Shown here piece by piece: positions 17,362 to 25,760 of a stretch of DNA of 64,000 nt. Origin of the DNA: Curtobacterium sp. TC1 (GTDB lineage Bacteria; Actinomycetota; Actinomycetes; Actinomycetales; Microbacteriaceae); the NCBI RefSeq assembly GCF_019844075.1, contig NZ_CP081964.1, positions 744,001 to 808,000 of the forward strand. Direction: 5' to 3'. How positions within the stretch are numbered: the first letter of the stretch is position 1; every line of letters begins with the position of its first letter. The translations under genes and the position numbers were made by a program. A model generated the notes under the pieces. The model did not search any database and had not been told where the DNA came from. It saw only the letters and a program-made list of their open reading frames with translations.

Positions 17362-17790
17362 ATGGAGTACCGGATCCGCCCGTTCCGCGCCGACGACACC
17401 GAAGCGGTCGTCGCCCTCTGGGAATCGTGCGGTCTCGTCCGCCCGTGGAACGACCCGCGCCGCGACATCGCGCGCAAGGCCACGGTCCAGCCCGAGCTCT
17501 TCCTGGTCGCCGAGGGCGAGACCGGCGGGGTCGTCGCCGCGGGGATGGCCGGTTTCGACGGGCACCGCGGCTGGGTGAACTACCTCGCCGTGCAGCCGGA
17601 CCTGCAGGGGTCCGGTCTCGGCCGGACGCTGATGGCCGAGTTCGAGCGGCTCCTCACCGACCTCGGCTGCCCGAAGGTGAACCTGCAGATCCGTGCGGGC
17701 AACGAGCGGGTGCTCGGCTTCTACGAATCCCTCGGGTACTCCGACGACCGCACCGTGTCGCTCGGCAAGCGACTCATCCCCGACGTCTGA
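17362..17790 (+). CDS. GNAT acetyltransferase (YpeA/RimI-like)
   Basis: A 142-residue GNAT protein. The acetyl-CoA loop is in VNYLAVQPDLQGSGLGRTLMAEFE, followed by CPKVNLQIRAGNERVLGFYESLGY, both typical of YpeA-like members. Acceptor unknown. It ends 9 nt before the convergent EamA gene. Confidence 0.88.
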   Translation: MEYRIRPFRADDTEAVVALWESCGLVRPWNDPRRDIARKATVQPELFLVAEGETGGVVAAGMAGFDGHRGWVNYLAVQPDLQGSGLGRTLMAEFERLLTDLGCPKVNLQIRAGNERVLGFYESLGYSDDRTVSLGKRLIPDV

Positions 17791-17799
17791 GCGTTCCGG

Positions 17800-18738
17800 T
17801 CACGCCAGGGCCAGGCCCACCGACGCGGTGAACGCGAGCGCGATGCCGACCCACTGCGGCGCGGTCAGCCGCTCGTGCAGCACGACCCCGGCCAGCACGA
17901 CCGTGCCGATCGGGTAGAGCGCGTTGAGCACGCTCACGACGGGCAGGGCGCCCGGGTCGTCGCTCGCGTGCAGCCCCGCCTGGATGCACACGTTCGCCAG
18001 GGCGTCGAAGACGCCGCAGGCCGCGACCGTCAGCAGCAGTCGCGGCGGCCACCAGCGCCCTGGAGGCACGGCAGACCCCGCGACGTCGGCCGACGCTGCG
18101 GGGTCTGCCGCGCCTCCAGACCGCGCCCCGCGCCCGGCACGCACCGTCACCACGAGCGCCGCTGCGCCCAGCAGCACCGTCTGCAGCACCCGCGCGACCA
18201 CGAGCGGGTGGATGCCCGCGCCGGGCGGTGTCATGTCGTAGGCGAGCACGATGCCGCCGAACCCGCACCCGGCCACCGCGGCGGCGACGACCCCGCGCAC
18301 GGTGAGGCGTGCACCCGAGGTGTCCCGCACCGCGGCGACGAGCACCACCGCGACGACGGCCACGACCACCGCGGCGACGGCCAGTGGTGACAGGACGGTC
18401 CCGCGGGCGACGGCCACCACGACCGGGACGACGGCGGCGAACACGGCGGTCAGAGGTGACAGCACGCTCATCGGGCCGATCGCCAACGCGGCGTAGAGCA
18501 ACAGGACCCCGACGCCGCCGGACAGTCCGGCGACGGCACCCCAGAGGGTGCCCGCCCACGACGCCGAGCCACCGAGCACGGCCAGGCCGAGCAGGAGCGG
18601 TGCGATCCCGATCGCCGCGGCGACGGCGGTGACCGTCACCGGGCGGATGCGCCGCGACGCGAGCCCGCCGAGGAAGTCGGCGAAGCCGTAGACGACGGCT
18701 CCGGACAGGCCGAACAGCACGGTGAGCACGGGTCCCAT
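17800..18738 (-). CDS. EamA/DMT-family transporter containing an in-frame palindromic insert
   Basis: A 312-residue, ten-helix drug/metabolite-type transporter with the usual two EamA halves: it begins MGPVLTVLFGLSGAVVYGFADFLGG and ends QWVGIALAFTASVGLALA. Between the halves is a long hydrophilic loop (GARSGGAADPAASADVAG). That loop is encoded by a 60-bp near-perfect palindrome at 18060-18119, which most homologues would not be expected to have. Substrate unknown. Divergent from the CPBP gene with a 27-nt gap. Confidence 0.85.
   Translation of the reverse strand: MGPVLTVLFGLSGAVVYGFADFLGGLASRRIRPVTVTAVAAAIGIAPLLLGLAVLGGSASWAGTLWGAVAGLSGGVGVLLLYAALAIGPMSVLSPLTAVFAAVVPVVVAVARGTVLSPLAVAAVVVAVVAVVLVAAVRDTSGARLTVRGVVAAAVAGCGFGGIVLAYDMTPPGAGIHPLVVARVLQTVLLGAAALVVTVRAGRGARSGGAADPAASADVAGSAVPPGRWWPPRLLLTVAACGVFDALANVCIQAGLHASDDPGALPVVSVLNALYPIGTVVLAGVVLHERLTAPQWVGIALAFTASVGLALA
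18060..18119. repeat. 60-bp near-perfect palindrome inside the EamA coding sequence
   Basis: 22-bp outer arms (18060-18081 and 18098-18119) differ at one position, and the centre contains CGTCGGCCGACG, itself a perfect palindrome. The length is 20 codons exactly, so the reading frame is kept. Confidence 0.8.
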
Positions 18739-18752
18739 CCTGCCCGGCCCGG

Positions 18753-18758
18753 TAGCCT
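18753..18758 (+). promoter_or_regulatory. -10 box for the CPBP protease gene
   Basis: TAGCCT, 7 nt before GTG 18766; leaderless pattern. Confidence 0.5.
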
Positions 18759-18765
18759 GCGTGGC

Positions 18766-19899
18766 GTGAGCGTTCCCTACCACCGCCTGCCCCGTGTCGA
18801 CGCACGATGGAGGTGGTGGCGCCCGCTGGTCGCCCTCGCGTTCCTGGCGGGCTGGTACGTCGCGTCGCAGGTGCTCATCACCGTCGCCTACTTCATCCCG
18901 GTCGCTGCGGTTGGGGGCGAGTCCGGTCTGTACGACCTGCTCGAGGACCTGCAGCGCGGCGCGCTCGACCCGACGGATCCGCTGGTCCTGTCGCTGACCC
19001 TGGTGTCGTTGGTCATCCTGCTGCCCGGCGTCCTGCTGGCCGTCAAGGTCGCGCGCCTCGGGCCCGGCAGCATCCTCACCTCGACGCGGTTCCGGGTCCG
19101 GTGGGCCTGGACGGCGTGGTGTCTGCTGCCGACGCTGGTCATCGCGGCGGTCATGTTCGTGGTGCAGACCGGCCTGTTCTGGGACGGCGGGATGATCACG
19201 ACCGACGGCGGCTTCGCGTGGAACCACGCCGCGATCGGGCAGTCGACGGTGTCGCTCGGCACCCTCACGCTCACGATCGTCCTGGTCGTGCTGCTCGTGC
19301 CGTTCCAGGGCGCGGCCGAGGAGTTCGTCTTCCGTGGCTTCCTCATGCAGACGATCGCCTCGTGGATCCCGCGGCGCACCGGCACGGTCATCGCCGTCGC
19401 GGTGTCGACCGTCGTCTTCGCGGTGCTGCACATCCCGAACGGCTACAACGTCTGGGGCATCCTCGACGTCGGGTCGTTCGGCCTGATCGCGGCGATCATC
19501 GTGCTCCGGACCGGGGGGCTCGAGGCCACCGTCCTGCAGCACGCCTTCAACAACATCATGATCTTCGTGCTGCAGGCGCCCGGGTGGTCGAGGATCGACC
19601 TGGCCTCCTCGGACGCGAACGGCACGCTCGGCGGCTGGCTCGTCACCCTCGGCACGTCGCTCGCGTTCTGGGGCATGGTCGAACTCCTGGCGTGGTGGCG
19701 GAAGCTCGATCGCACCTTCGCCGGACACGAGGCACCGCGGTTCCGCGGGACGCCGCCGGTCTGGGCGGGCGGCAAGCGCTGGCTCGGCCCGGCGGGCACG
19801 GGTTGGGCCGTCGCGCCGGCTCGTGCCGACGACGTCGACGCAACCGCTGTGGGCCGTGCCACTGTGGACAGTGCCGTGGGTGTCGCCGGTCGCCCGTAG
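18766..19899 (+). CDS. CPBP (Abi/CAAX-type) intramembrane metalloprotease
   Basis: A 377-residue membrane protein with about eight hydrophobic segments. The catalytic motifs of the CPBP family are present: EE with downstream R in GAAEEFVFRGFLMQ, His in VLHIPNGYN, and H..N in QHAFNNIM. These residues form the intramembrane metal site. In bacteria such proteins serve in bacteriocin immunity or membrane proteolysis; no bacteriocin gene is nearby. The last 60 residues are a cytoplasmic Gly/Ala tail. GTG 18766 fits the leaderless promoter. Confidence 0.88.
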   Translation: MSVPYHRLPRVDARWRWWRPLVALAFLAGWYVASQVLITVAYFIPVAAVGGESGLYDLLEDLQRGALDPTDPLVLSLTLVSLVILLPGVLLAVKVARLGPGSILTSTRFRVRWAWTAWCLLPTLVIAAVMFVVQTGLFWDGGMITTDGGFAWNHAAIGQSTVSLGTLTLTIVLVVLLVPFQGAAEEFVFRGFLMQTIASWIPRRTGTVIAVAVSTVVFAVLHIPNGYNVWGILDVGSFGLIAAIIVLRTGGLEATVLQHAFNNIMIFVLQAPGWSRIDLASSDANGTLGGWLVTLGTSLAFWGMVELLAWWRKLDRTFAGHEAPRFRGTPPVWAGGKRWLGPAGTGWAVAPARADDVDATAVGRATVDSAVGVAGRP

Positions 19900-19902
19900 G
19901 CT
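19897..19902 (+). promoter_or_regulatory. -10 box for recQ
   Basis: TAGGCT, 6 nt before ATG 19909, overlapping the CPBP stop codon; leaderless pattern. Confidence 0.5.
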
Positions 19903-19908
19903 CGTGGC

Positions 19909-21762
19909 ATGAGCACCACGCCCGCGCCCGCCGCCGTGTCTGCTTCGCGAGCCGCAGCGCTCGACGTCCTGCACCGCGTGTGGGGCTACGACGACTTCCG
20001 CGGCGAGCAGGCGGCGATCATCGACCAGGTGGTCGCCGGCGGCGACGCCCTCGTGCTCATGCCCACCGGTGGCGGCAAGTCGCTCTGCTACCAGGTGCCC
20101 GCGCTGGTGCGCGACGGCGTCGGGGTCGTGGTGTCGCCGCTCATCGCCCTCATGCAGGACCAGGTCGACGCCCTCGCGGCGAACGGGGTCCGCGCCGCCT
20201 TCCTCAACTCGACGCAGGGGCCCGACGAACGGTCCCGGGTCGAGCGCGCGGTCGTCCAGGGCGAGGTCGACATGCTCTACCTCGCACCCGAGCGGCTCCG
20301 GCTCGAGTCCACCCGTGCGCTCCTCGACCGGGCGCGGGTCTCGCTGTTCGCCATCGACGAGGCGCACTGCGTCGCGCAGTGGGGCCACGACTTCCGGCCG
20401 GACTACCTCGAGCTGAGCATCCTGCACGAGCGCTGGCCGACCGTGCCCCGGATCGCCCTCACCGCCACGGCGACCCCGCAGACCCACAAGGAGATCTCGG
20501 CGCGGCTCGGCCTCGACGACGCCGCGCACTTCGTCGCCGACTTCGACCGCCCGAACATCCAGTACCGCATCGAACCGAAGACCGGTGCGCTGCAGCAGCT
20601 CCTCACCTTCATCCGCACCGAGCACAGCGGCGACTCGGGCATCGTCTACTGCCTGTCGCGCAAGTCGGTCGAGCGGACCGCCACCGCCCTGGCCGAACAG
20701 GGCATCCAGGCGCTGCCCTACCACGCGGGCCTCGACGCCCGGGTGCGGGCGCGCAACCAGTCGACCTTCCTGCGCGAGGACGGCATCGTCATGGTCGCGA
20801 CGATCGCGTTCGGCATGGGCATCGACAAGCCCGACGTGCGGTTCGTGGCGCACCTCGACCTGCCGAAGTCGGTCGAGGGGTACTACCAGGAGACCGGTCG
20901 CGCCGGGCGCGACGGCCTGCCTTCGACCGCGTGGCTGGCGTACGGCCTGAACGACGTCGTGCAGCAACGACGGATGATCGACCAGTCCGAGGGCGACGCC
21001 GCACACCGTCGGCAGCTCAGCGCCCACCTCGACGCCATGCTCAGCCTGTGCGAGACGATCGAGTGCCGGCGAGTGCGACTGCTCGCGTACTTCGGGCAGG
21101 AGTCCACGGCCTGTGGCAACTGCGACACGTGCATCGCCCCACCCGAGTCGTGGGACGGCACCGTACCCGCGCAGAAGCTGCTGTCCACGGTCGTCCGGCT
21201 CGAGCGTGAGCGCGGCCAGCGGTACGGTGTCGCCCACCTCGTCGACATCCTGGTCGGCAAGCAGTCGCCCCGCGTCCAGGAGCTGCAGCACGAGTCCCTG
21301 GCGACCTTCGGTATCGGCTCCGACCTGTCCGACGGCGAGTGGCGGGCGGTGGCCCGACAGCTGCTCGCGCAGGGCTACGCCGCGGTGTCGGGCGACGGCT
21401 TCGGCACGGTCGTCCTCAGTCCGACGAGCGCCGAGGTCCTGACCGGCAAGGTCCAGGTCCGGATGCGTCGTGACCCGGTGAAGGCACCGCGGGCGAGCCG
21501 GTCATCCCGCCGGACCGTCGTCACCGACATGCCCCAGCAGGCGGTCGGACTGTTCGAGGCCCTCCGGGTCTGGCGTGCCGCGCAGGCGCGCGAGCAGGGC
21601 GTTCCGGCGTACGTCGTGTTCAACGACGCGACGCTCCGGGGCATCGCGGCGGTGCGCCCGGCAGACGTCGACCAGCTCGCCGAGATCTCCGGGGTCGGTG
21701 CCGCGAAGCTCGAGCGGTACGGCCGTGCGGTGCTCGACGTCGTGGCGTCCGAGGCCGACTGA
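19909..21762 (+). CDS. recQ: ATP-dependent DNA helicase RecQ
   Basis: A 617-residue 3'-5' DNA helicase. Motifs in order are Motif 0 FRGEQAAIID, Walker A LMPTGGGKSLCYQ, DEAH box FAIDEAHCVAQWGHDFRPDY, TATATPQT, motif V FGMGIDKPDVRFV, and motif VI QETGRAGRDG. The zinc site CRRVRLLAYFGQ...CGNCDTC, a winged helix and a C-terminal HRDC domain (FEALRVWRAAQAREQGVPAYVVFNDATL) follow. This is the complete RecQ architecture. It acts in recombination and fork repair. Confidence 0.95.
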   Translation: MSTTPAPAAVSASRAAALDVLHRVWGYDDFRGEQAAIIDQVVAGGDALVLMPTGGGKSLCYQVPALVRDGVGVVVSPLIALMQDQVDALAANGVRAAFLNSTQGPDERSRVERAVVQGEVDMLYLAPERLRLESTRALLDRARVSLFAIDEAHCVAQWGHDFRPDYLELSILHERWPTVPRIALTATATPQTHKEISARLGLDDAAHFVADFDRPNIQYRIEPKTGALQQLLTFIRTEHSGDSGIVYCLSRKSVERTATALAEQGIQALPYHAGLDARVRARNQSTFLREDGIVMVATIAFGMGIDKPDVRFVAHLDLPKSVEGYYQETGRAGRDGLPSTAWLAYGLNDVVQQRRMIDQSEGDAAHRRQLSAHLDAMLSLCETIECRRVRLLAYFGQESTACGNCDTCIAPPESWDGTVPAQKLLSTVVRLERERGQRYGVAHLVDILVGKQSPRVQELQHESLATFGIGSDLSDGEWRAVARQLLAQGYAAVSGDGFGTVVLSPTSAEVLTGKVQVRMRRDPVKAPRASRSSRRTVVTDMPQQAVGLFEALRVWRAAQAREQGVPAYVVFNDATLRGIAAVRPADVDQLAEISGVGAAKLERYGRAVLDVVASEAD

Positions 21763-21816
21763 CGCCATCACCGAGCATGCATGCCGCAGCGGGCATGGAG
21801 CGCCGCCCGGCGTGAT

Positions 21817-21822
21817 TACACT
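21817..21822 (+). promoter_or_regulatory. Probable -10 box for the acyltransferase
   Basis: TACACT about 32 nt before GTG 21854. This gene also has a GAGGAGG ribosome site (21843-21849), so it is leadered. Confidence 0.35.
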
Positions 21823-21853
21823 CGGGAGTCCGCCGTCACGACGAGGAGGCCCG

Positions 21854-22600
21854 GTGCCCGGTTCGACCAAGTTCGCCACCGTGCTGAGCCGCGCAGTGGT
21901 GACCCCGCTCGCGCGGATGCTCTGGCGACCGAAGATCATCGGACGCCGCAACGTGCCGAAGCGCGGACCGGTCATCCTCGCGAGCAACCACCGCTCCTTC
22001 ATCGACTCCCCGGCGATCACGCTGATGGCCCCGCGCAAGGTCGCCTTCCTCGCGAAGCAGGAGTACTTCACCGGGACGGGGTTCCGCGGGGCGGTGTCCC
22101 GGGCGTTCTTCGGCGGCATCGGTGCGATCGGCGTCGAACGTGGTGCGGGGGCCGCGGCGCAGCAGGCGCTCGACCTGGGGCTCGCGCGGTTGCACGAGGG
22201 CGAGGCCTTCGCGATCTACCCCGAGGGCACCCGGTCCCTGGACGGACGGATCTACAAGGGCCGCACAGGCGTGGCCTGGCTGGCCCTGACGAGCGGCGCC
22301 CCCGTGGTGCCCGTGGCGCTCACGGGTACGCAGGACGTGCAGCCCGTCGGCTCGAAGCTGCCGAAGCTCGCGAAGGTGACGATCGAGTTCGGCAAGCCGA
22401 TCGACCTGTCGTCCTTCGGTGAGGCGTCGTCCGGACGCGCACGCCGGCACGCGACCGATGCGGTGATGGCGGCGATCCAGGAGCTCAGCGGGCAGGAGCC
22501 GGCGAACACCTACAACAACCCGCCCGCAACGATCGTCGAACGGGTCCGGCGTGTGCTCCAGCCGGACGACCCGACCGCGGCGGCCGTCGACCCAGACTGA
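21854..22600 (+). CDS. Lysophospholipid (1-acylglycerol-3-phosphate) acyltransferase
   Basis: A 248-residue PlsC-type enzyme that acylates lysophosphatidic acid or a related lipid at the membrane. The catalytic HX4D motif is SNHRSFIDSPA, the substrate motif is YPEGTRSLDG, and VPVALTGTQ matches block IV. GTG 21854 is preceded by a strong GAGGAGG, and homology begins just after it; the frame stays open far upstream but without coding features. Confidence 0.92.
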   Translation: MPGSTKFATVLSRAVVTPLARMLWRPKIIGRRNVPKRGPVILASNHRSFIDSPAITLMAPRKVAFLAKQEYFTGTGFRGAVSRAFFGGIGAIGVERGAGAAAQQALDLGLARLHEGEAFAIYPEGTRSLDGRIYKGRTGVAWLALTSGAPVVPVALTGTQDVQPVGSKLPKLAKVTIEFGKPIDLSSFGEASSGRARRHATDAVMAAIQELSGQEPANTYNNPPATIVERVRRVLQPDDPTAAAVDPD

Positions 22601-22621
22601 ACTGGATCCATCCGGTCACTA

Positions 22622-22650
22622 TTGCACATCTGAAATATCAATGGTTGAAT
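22622..22650 (+). promoter_or_regulatory. Candidate promoter, AT-rich intergenic
   Basis: TTGCAC, 17-nt spacer, TTGAAT. The AT content is unusual for the window. The in-frame ATG at 22649 would overlap the -10 box, which argues for the later start at 22736. Confidence 0.4.
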
Positions 22651-22735
22651 GAAGGACGTGCCGCACGGCACGGTTCCCCGGCGGGTCGCCCGACAACGGC
22701 CCGCAACCCACGACTCAGATCGGACGGTCAGCAGC

Positions 22736-23092
22736 ATGTCCTCCACCCCGCTCTTCGACTCCATCGCCCAGCGGCACGACCAGCCCGAGTCGCCCGCCCC
22801 TGCCCAGGCCCCGACTCCGGCCGCGGCACGAGCAGCTCTGGCCCCTGCGCCGACCTCGCCCATGACCGCGCCCGTCCGCGCCGGTGACTCGACCCTCGTG
22901 CCAGCGGCCCTCGTCGCCGCGATCGACGACATCACCGTCCGTGTCACCCCGTCCGTGGTCACCGAGCTCCGCGTGCACCCCGAGCAGCTCGTCCTGGTCG
23001 AGACGGTCGCCGATGCCATCACCCGAGCGGTCGTCGACGCCGTCGCGACCGAACTCGACCGGATCGCCCGCGACGGCGTCGTCCGCGTCTGA
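22736..23092 (+). CDS. Hypothetical protein with Pro/Ala-rich N-terminus
   Basis: A 118-residue protein. Residues 1-48 are Pro/Ala-rich and probably disordered; residues about 49-118 form an amphipathic helical domain (STLVPAALVAAIDDITVRVTPSVVTELRVHPEQLVLVETVADAITRAVVDAV). No signal peptide or membrane helix. Family not recognised. An alternative start at 22649 adds 29 residues. It lies 19 nt before the M23 peptidase on the same strand. Confidence 0.6.
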   Translation: MSSTPLFDSIAQRHDQPESPAPAQAPTPAAARAALAPAPTSPMTAPVRAGDSTLVPAALVAAIDDITVRVTPSVVTELRVHPEQLVLVETVADAITRAVVDAVATELDRIARDGVVRV

Positions 23093-23111
23093 GCCGGGCG
23101 GTCCCCGAGCG

Positions 23112-23948
23112 ATGACGACGTCCCCCGACGGCCTCCCGCTGCGCCCGCGCGGTGCCGACCGGCGGGCCGCGAACCGCTCCACCACCCGCCGATCCGAACC
23201 GGCCGTGCGCCGCCGTGCTCGACACGACCCACGCCCGGACTCCCCCAGAGCCGCCGGGGTGACGGTGTCCCCTCCCGTCGCCCCGGCTTCCACCTCCTTC
23301 TTCCGCAGTTCGATCCGACACACCCTGCCGGCGACCGCCACCGCCGCGGTGACGTGTCTCTTCGTCGCCGTCGGCTCCCCGCAGACCGCGATCGCATCGG
23401 AGCCGGCGGCGCGGGCCCCGGCGACCGCGGTGCAGCAGTTCGTCGCGGACGGGTCCGCCCAGCTCTCCGTCGACCGCGACGGCTTCTCGGTCGGCCAGGT
23501 CGCCGCCGCGCAGGTCCGAGCCGCGTCCGTCGGGGCAGCCGCCGGGGTCGCCCGCCCCACCGTCGGCGCGGTCCCGGCTGCCGGCGGCTTCGGCTCACGG
23601 TGGGTGACCGGGTGTGCGGCCTGCTCGACGAACCACCAGGGGGTCGACTTCTCGGCGCCCATCGGGACCACCGTCGTCGCCACGATGCCCGGAACCGTCA
23701 TCTCGGCCGGCGCGCTCGGGGGGTACGGCAACCAGGTCCTGCTCCAGCACGCTGACGGTGTCCAGACCCGCTACGGGCACCTGTCGGCGATCGGCGTGCA
23801 GCCCGGCCAGGCGATCGCGGTCGGCCAGCCGATCGGCGCAGTCGGCAACACGGGTGTCTCGACGGGTGCGCACCTGCACTTCGAGGTCATCGTCGGCGGT
23901 GTCCCGATCGACCCTGCCGTGTGGCTGCAGGCGCGCGGGGTGCTCTGA
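23112..23948 (+). CDS. M23 (LytM-type) peptidoglycan endopeptidase, secreted or membrane-anchored
   Basis: A 278-residue protein. A long basic, Arg-rich N-terminus precedes a hydrophobic segment (LPATATAAVTCLFVAVGSPQTAIASEP). The peptidase domain has NHQGVDFSAPIGTTV (zinc His and Asp) and HLHFEV (zinc and catalytic His), the hallmark of LytM endopeptidases that cut peptide cross-links in peptidoglycan. GYGNQVLLQHADGVQTRYGHLS is the conserved core. Two cysteines (CAACSTN) precede the first zinc ligand. All catalytic residues are present, so it should be active. Confidence 0.9.
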   Translation: MTTSPDGLPLRPRGADRRAANRSTTRRSEPAVRRRARHDPRPDSPRAAGVTVSPPVAPASTSFFRSSIRHTLPATATAAVTCLFVAVGSPQTAIASEPAARAPATAVQQFVADGSAQLSVDRDGFSVGQVAAAQVRAASVGAAAGVARPTVGAVPAAGGFGSRWVTGCAACSTNHQGVDFSAPIGTTVVATMPGTVISAGALGGYGNQVLLQHADGVQTRYGHLSAIGVQPGQAIAVGQPIGAVGNTGVSTGAHLHFEVIVGGVPIDPAVWLQARGVL

Positions 23949-24008
23949 GCGCGGACGCGTACCGTCGGCGGCGCCGGGGCAGCGCGCCGCGGCAGGACGG
24001 AGACGCAC

Positions 24009-24857
24009 GTGCGAGTGACGGTGTTGGGGACCGGGGCGATGGGTGCCGGCGTGGCGGGGTCGCTGCTGCGCGAGGGCCACCAGGTCACGGTCTGGAACCG
24101 GAGTGCCGACAAGGCCGCTCCCCTCGGTCAGCGTGGTGCGACGGTCGCCACGGATCCGAGCGCCGCCGTCGAGCACGCCGAGGTCGTCCTCCTGACCCTC
24201 TTCGACACCGACGCCGTGGTCGACGTGCTCGAACAGGCCGCCGGTGACGCGCCGACCGACGCCGTGTGGGTGCAGGCGTCCACGATCGGTGTCGACGGTA
24301 CCGCCACCGTCGTGCAGCTCGCCGCGGAGTCCGGCATCACCCTGGTCGAGGCGATGATGCTCGGCACCAAGGCACCCGCGGAGCAGGGGAAGCTCACCAT
24401 GCTGGCGGCGGGCCCCGCTGCCGACGTCGACCGCGTCGTCCCCGTGCTCGACGCGATGGGTGCGAAGACCGTCCGCGCCGGCGAGCGGGTCGGCGACGGG
24501 ACCGCGCTCAAGCTCGCGGCCAACGCCTGGATCGCGTCCATCACCGCGGCCACGGGGCAGTCGCTCGCCCTCGCAGCGGCGCTCGGGCTCGACCCGCAGC
24601 TGTTCCTCGACGCGATCGACGGCAGCGCGAGCGACTCGGCCTACGCGCACACCAAGGGTGCGTCGATCATCGCGGGGGAGTTCCCGGCGCAGTTCGCACT
24701 CGACGGTCTGCGGAAGGACATCGGGCTCATCGCCGATGCCGCGCGGGCGAACGGGGTGTCCACGACGCTCCTCGACGCCCTGGGGCGCGTCTACGCCGAC
24801 GCCAGTGCGGCCGGCCACGGCGGCGACGACATCGCGGCGGTCGGCACCGCCTTCTGA
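24009..24857 (+). CDS. NAD(P)-dependent beta-hydroxyacid dehydrogenase (3-hydroxyisobutyrate/6-phosphogluconate type)
   Basis: A 282-residue oxidoreductase. The N-terminal Rossmann motif is VTVLGTGAMGAGVAGSLLREGH with WNRS after the second strand. The catalytic Lys region is TALKLAANAW, and the C-terminal helical domain matches HIBADH. The usual DAPVSGG substrate motif is replaced by EAMMLGTKAPAEQG, so the substrate is uncertain and imine reductase-type activity is an alternative. GTG 24009 has GGAGA upstream. Confidence 0.85.
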   Translation: MRVTVLGTGAMGAGVAGSLLREGHQVTVWNRSADKAAPLGQRGATVATDPSAAVEHAEVVLLTLFDTDAVVDVLEQAAGDAPTDAVWVQASTIGVDGTATVVQLAAESGITLVEAMMLGTKAPAEQGKLTMLAAGPAADVDRVVPVLDAMGAKTVRAGERVGDGTALKLAANAWIASITAATGQSLALAAALGLDPQLFLDAIDGSASDSAYAHTKGASIIAGEFPAQFALDGLRKDIGLIADAARANGVSTTLLDALGRVYADASAAGHGGDDIAAVGTAF

Positions 24858-24876
24858 CGCCGCGTCAGTCGCGGCG
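24858..24876. terminator. Short hairpin between convergent stops
   Basis: CGCCGCG, TCAGT loop, CGCGGCG, overlapping the end of the small minus-strand gene. Stem is only 7 bp. Confidence 0.35.
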
Positions 24877-25068
24877 GAAGAGCCGGCGGAGCCGCTTCGT
24901 GAGCCGGCCGACGGCCTCGTCGTTCATGGTGTTCGCCACGTCGAAGGCCTCACGCGTCGGATCGGCCCCGCTCTGGATGCGCCGGAGTGCGGCGTCGGCG
25001 CGGGCCCGGGAGTCGAGTTCGGCGAACGGCATGTCGTCCTCGGGGTCGTGCGTGCCGCGAGGGTCCAT
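24865..25068 (-). CDS. Small basic protein, unknown function
   Basis: A 67-residue protein with an acidic N-terminus and a strongly basic end (GRLTKRLRRLFRRD). ATG 25068 is preceded by TAGCCT at the standard 7-nt spacing, which supports a real leaderless gene. It follows the MarR gene by 10 nt on the same strand and could also be cotranscribed. Family not recognised. Confidence 0.55.
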   Translation of the reverse strand: MDPRGTHDPEDDMPFAELDSRARADAALRRIQSGADPTREAFDVANTMNDEAVGRLTKRLRRLFRRD

Positions 25069-25075
25069 GGGCAGC

Positions 25076-25081
25076 AGGCTA
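25076..25081 (-). promoter_or_regulatory. -10 box for the small basic protein
   Basis: TAGCCT, 7 nt before ATG 25068. It contains the stop codon of the upstream marR gene. Confidence 0.4.
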
Positions 25082-25597
25082 CGCGCGACGAGCCGTGCGG
25101 CCCCCGGCGTCGACGTCGTCGACCACGCGGACCATCTCGTCGAGGAAGTCCACCACCACCGCCATCTCGTCGGTCGGCAGGTGCTCGGTCACCTCGAGCG
25201 CGCGGGCGTCGAGCTCCTCGATGACCCGCAGGGCGTGGCGCATCGAGGTCCCCGTCGCGGTGAGGATCACGCCGCGGCGGTCGATCGGGTCCTGGTGTCG
25301 CTCGACGTGACCGCTCCGGACGAGTCGGTCGACGAGTGCCGAGGTCGATGCCGCCGTGATCTCGAGCCGTTCGGCCAGGTCCTTGGCGTTGACGGTCCGG
25401 CCGTCTTGCTCGGCGTCGATGAGGATCCGCAGCGCGAGCAGTGCGTTCTCGCCGATGCCCAGGGCCTCGCGGGCACGACGCTGCGCGGCGCTCTCGGCGG
25501 TGCGGTACCGACGCAGGGCGTTCAGGACGTCGACGGCGGTGACCGGGGAGTCCTCGTACCAGAACCCCGCGGTGCTGGTCAGGACCTCGGACGTCAT
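25079..25597 (-). CDS. MarR-family transcriptional regulator
   Basis: A 172-residue winged-helix regulator: KDLAERLEITAASTSALVDRLVRSGHVERHQDPIDRRGVILTATG is the recognition helix and wing. The long acidic C-terminal helix (DEMVRVVDDVDAGG) should support dimerisation. ATG 25597 lies 6 nt after a TAGCAT -10 box that is part of a CTAG-rich inverted repeat, which strongly suggests autorepression. Confidence 0.9.
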   Translation of the reverse strand: MTSEVLTSTAGFWYEDSPVTAVDVLNALRRYRTAESAAQRRAREALGIGENALLALRILIDAEQDGRTVNAKDLAERLEITAASTSALVDRLVRSGHVERHQDPIDRRGVILTATGTSMRHALRVIEELDARALEVTEHLPTDEMAVVVDFLDEMVRVVDDVDAGGRTARRA

Positions 25598-25603
25598 CCT
25601 GCA

Positions 25604-25632
25604 ATGCTAGACGCTCTAGTTAGATTGTCTAG
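25604..25632. promoter_or_regulatory. marR promoter and CTAG-rich operator
   Basis: Three CTAG tetranucleotides in 26 bp (25607, 25616, 25629), with CTAGAC and GTCTAG forming 6-bp inverted arms 14 bp apart. CTAG is rare in such GC-rich DNA. The minus-strand -10 box TAGCAT (25604-25609) lies in the first arm. Confidence 0.6.
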
Positions 25633-25760
25633 CGAGAGGCCGTGATCGCAGCCGAGACCCCGGTGCGGGCGCGGACATCGGACACCGCAACACCCGTGAC
25701 GCGGTTCCGAAACACTCCCGCAACGCCCGCTCGTTAGGTTCTGGGGATGCAGGAGCAGCC

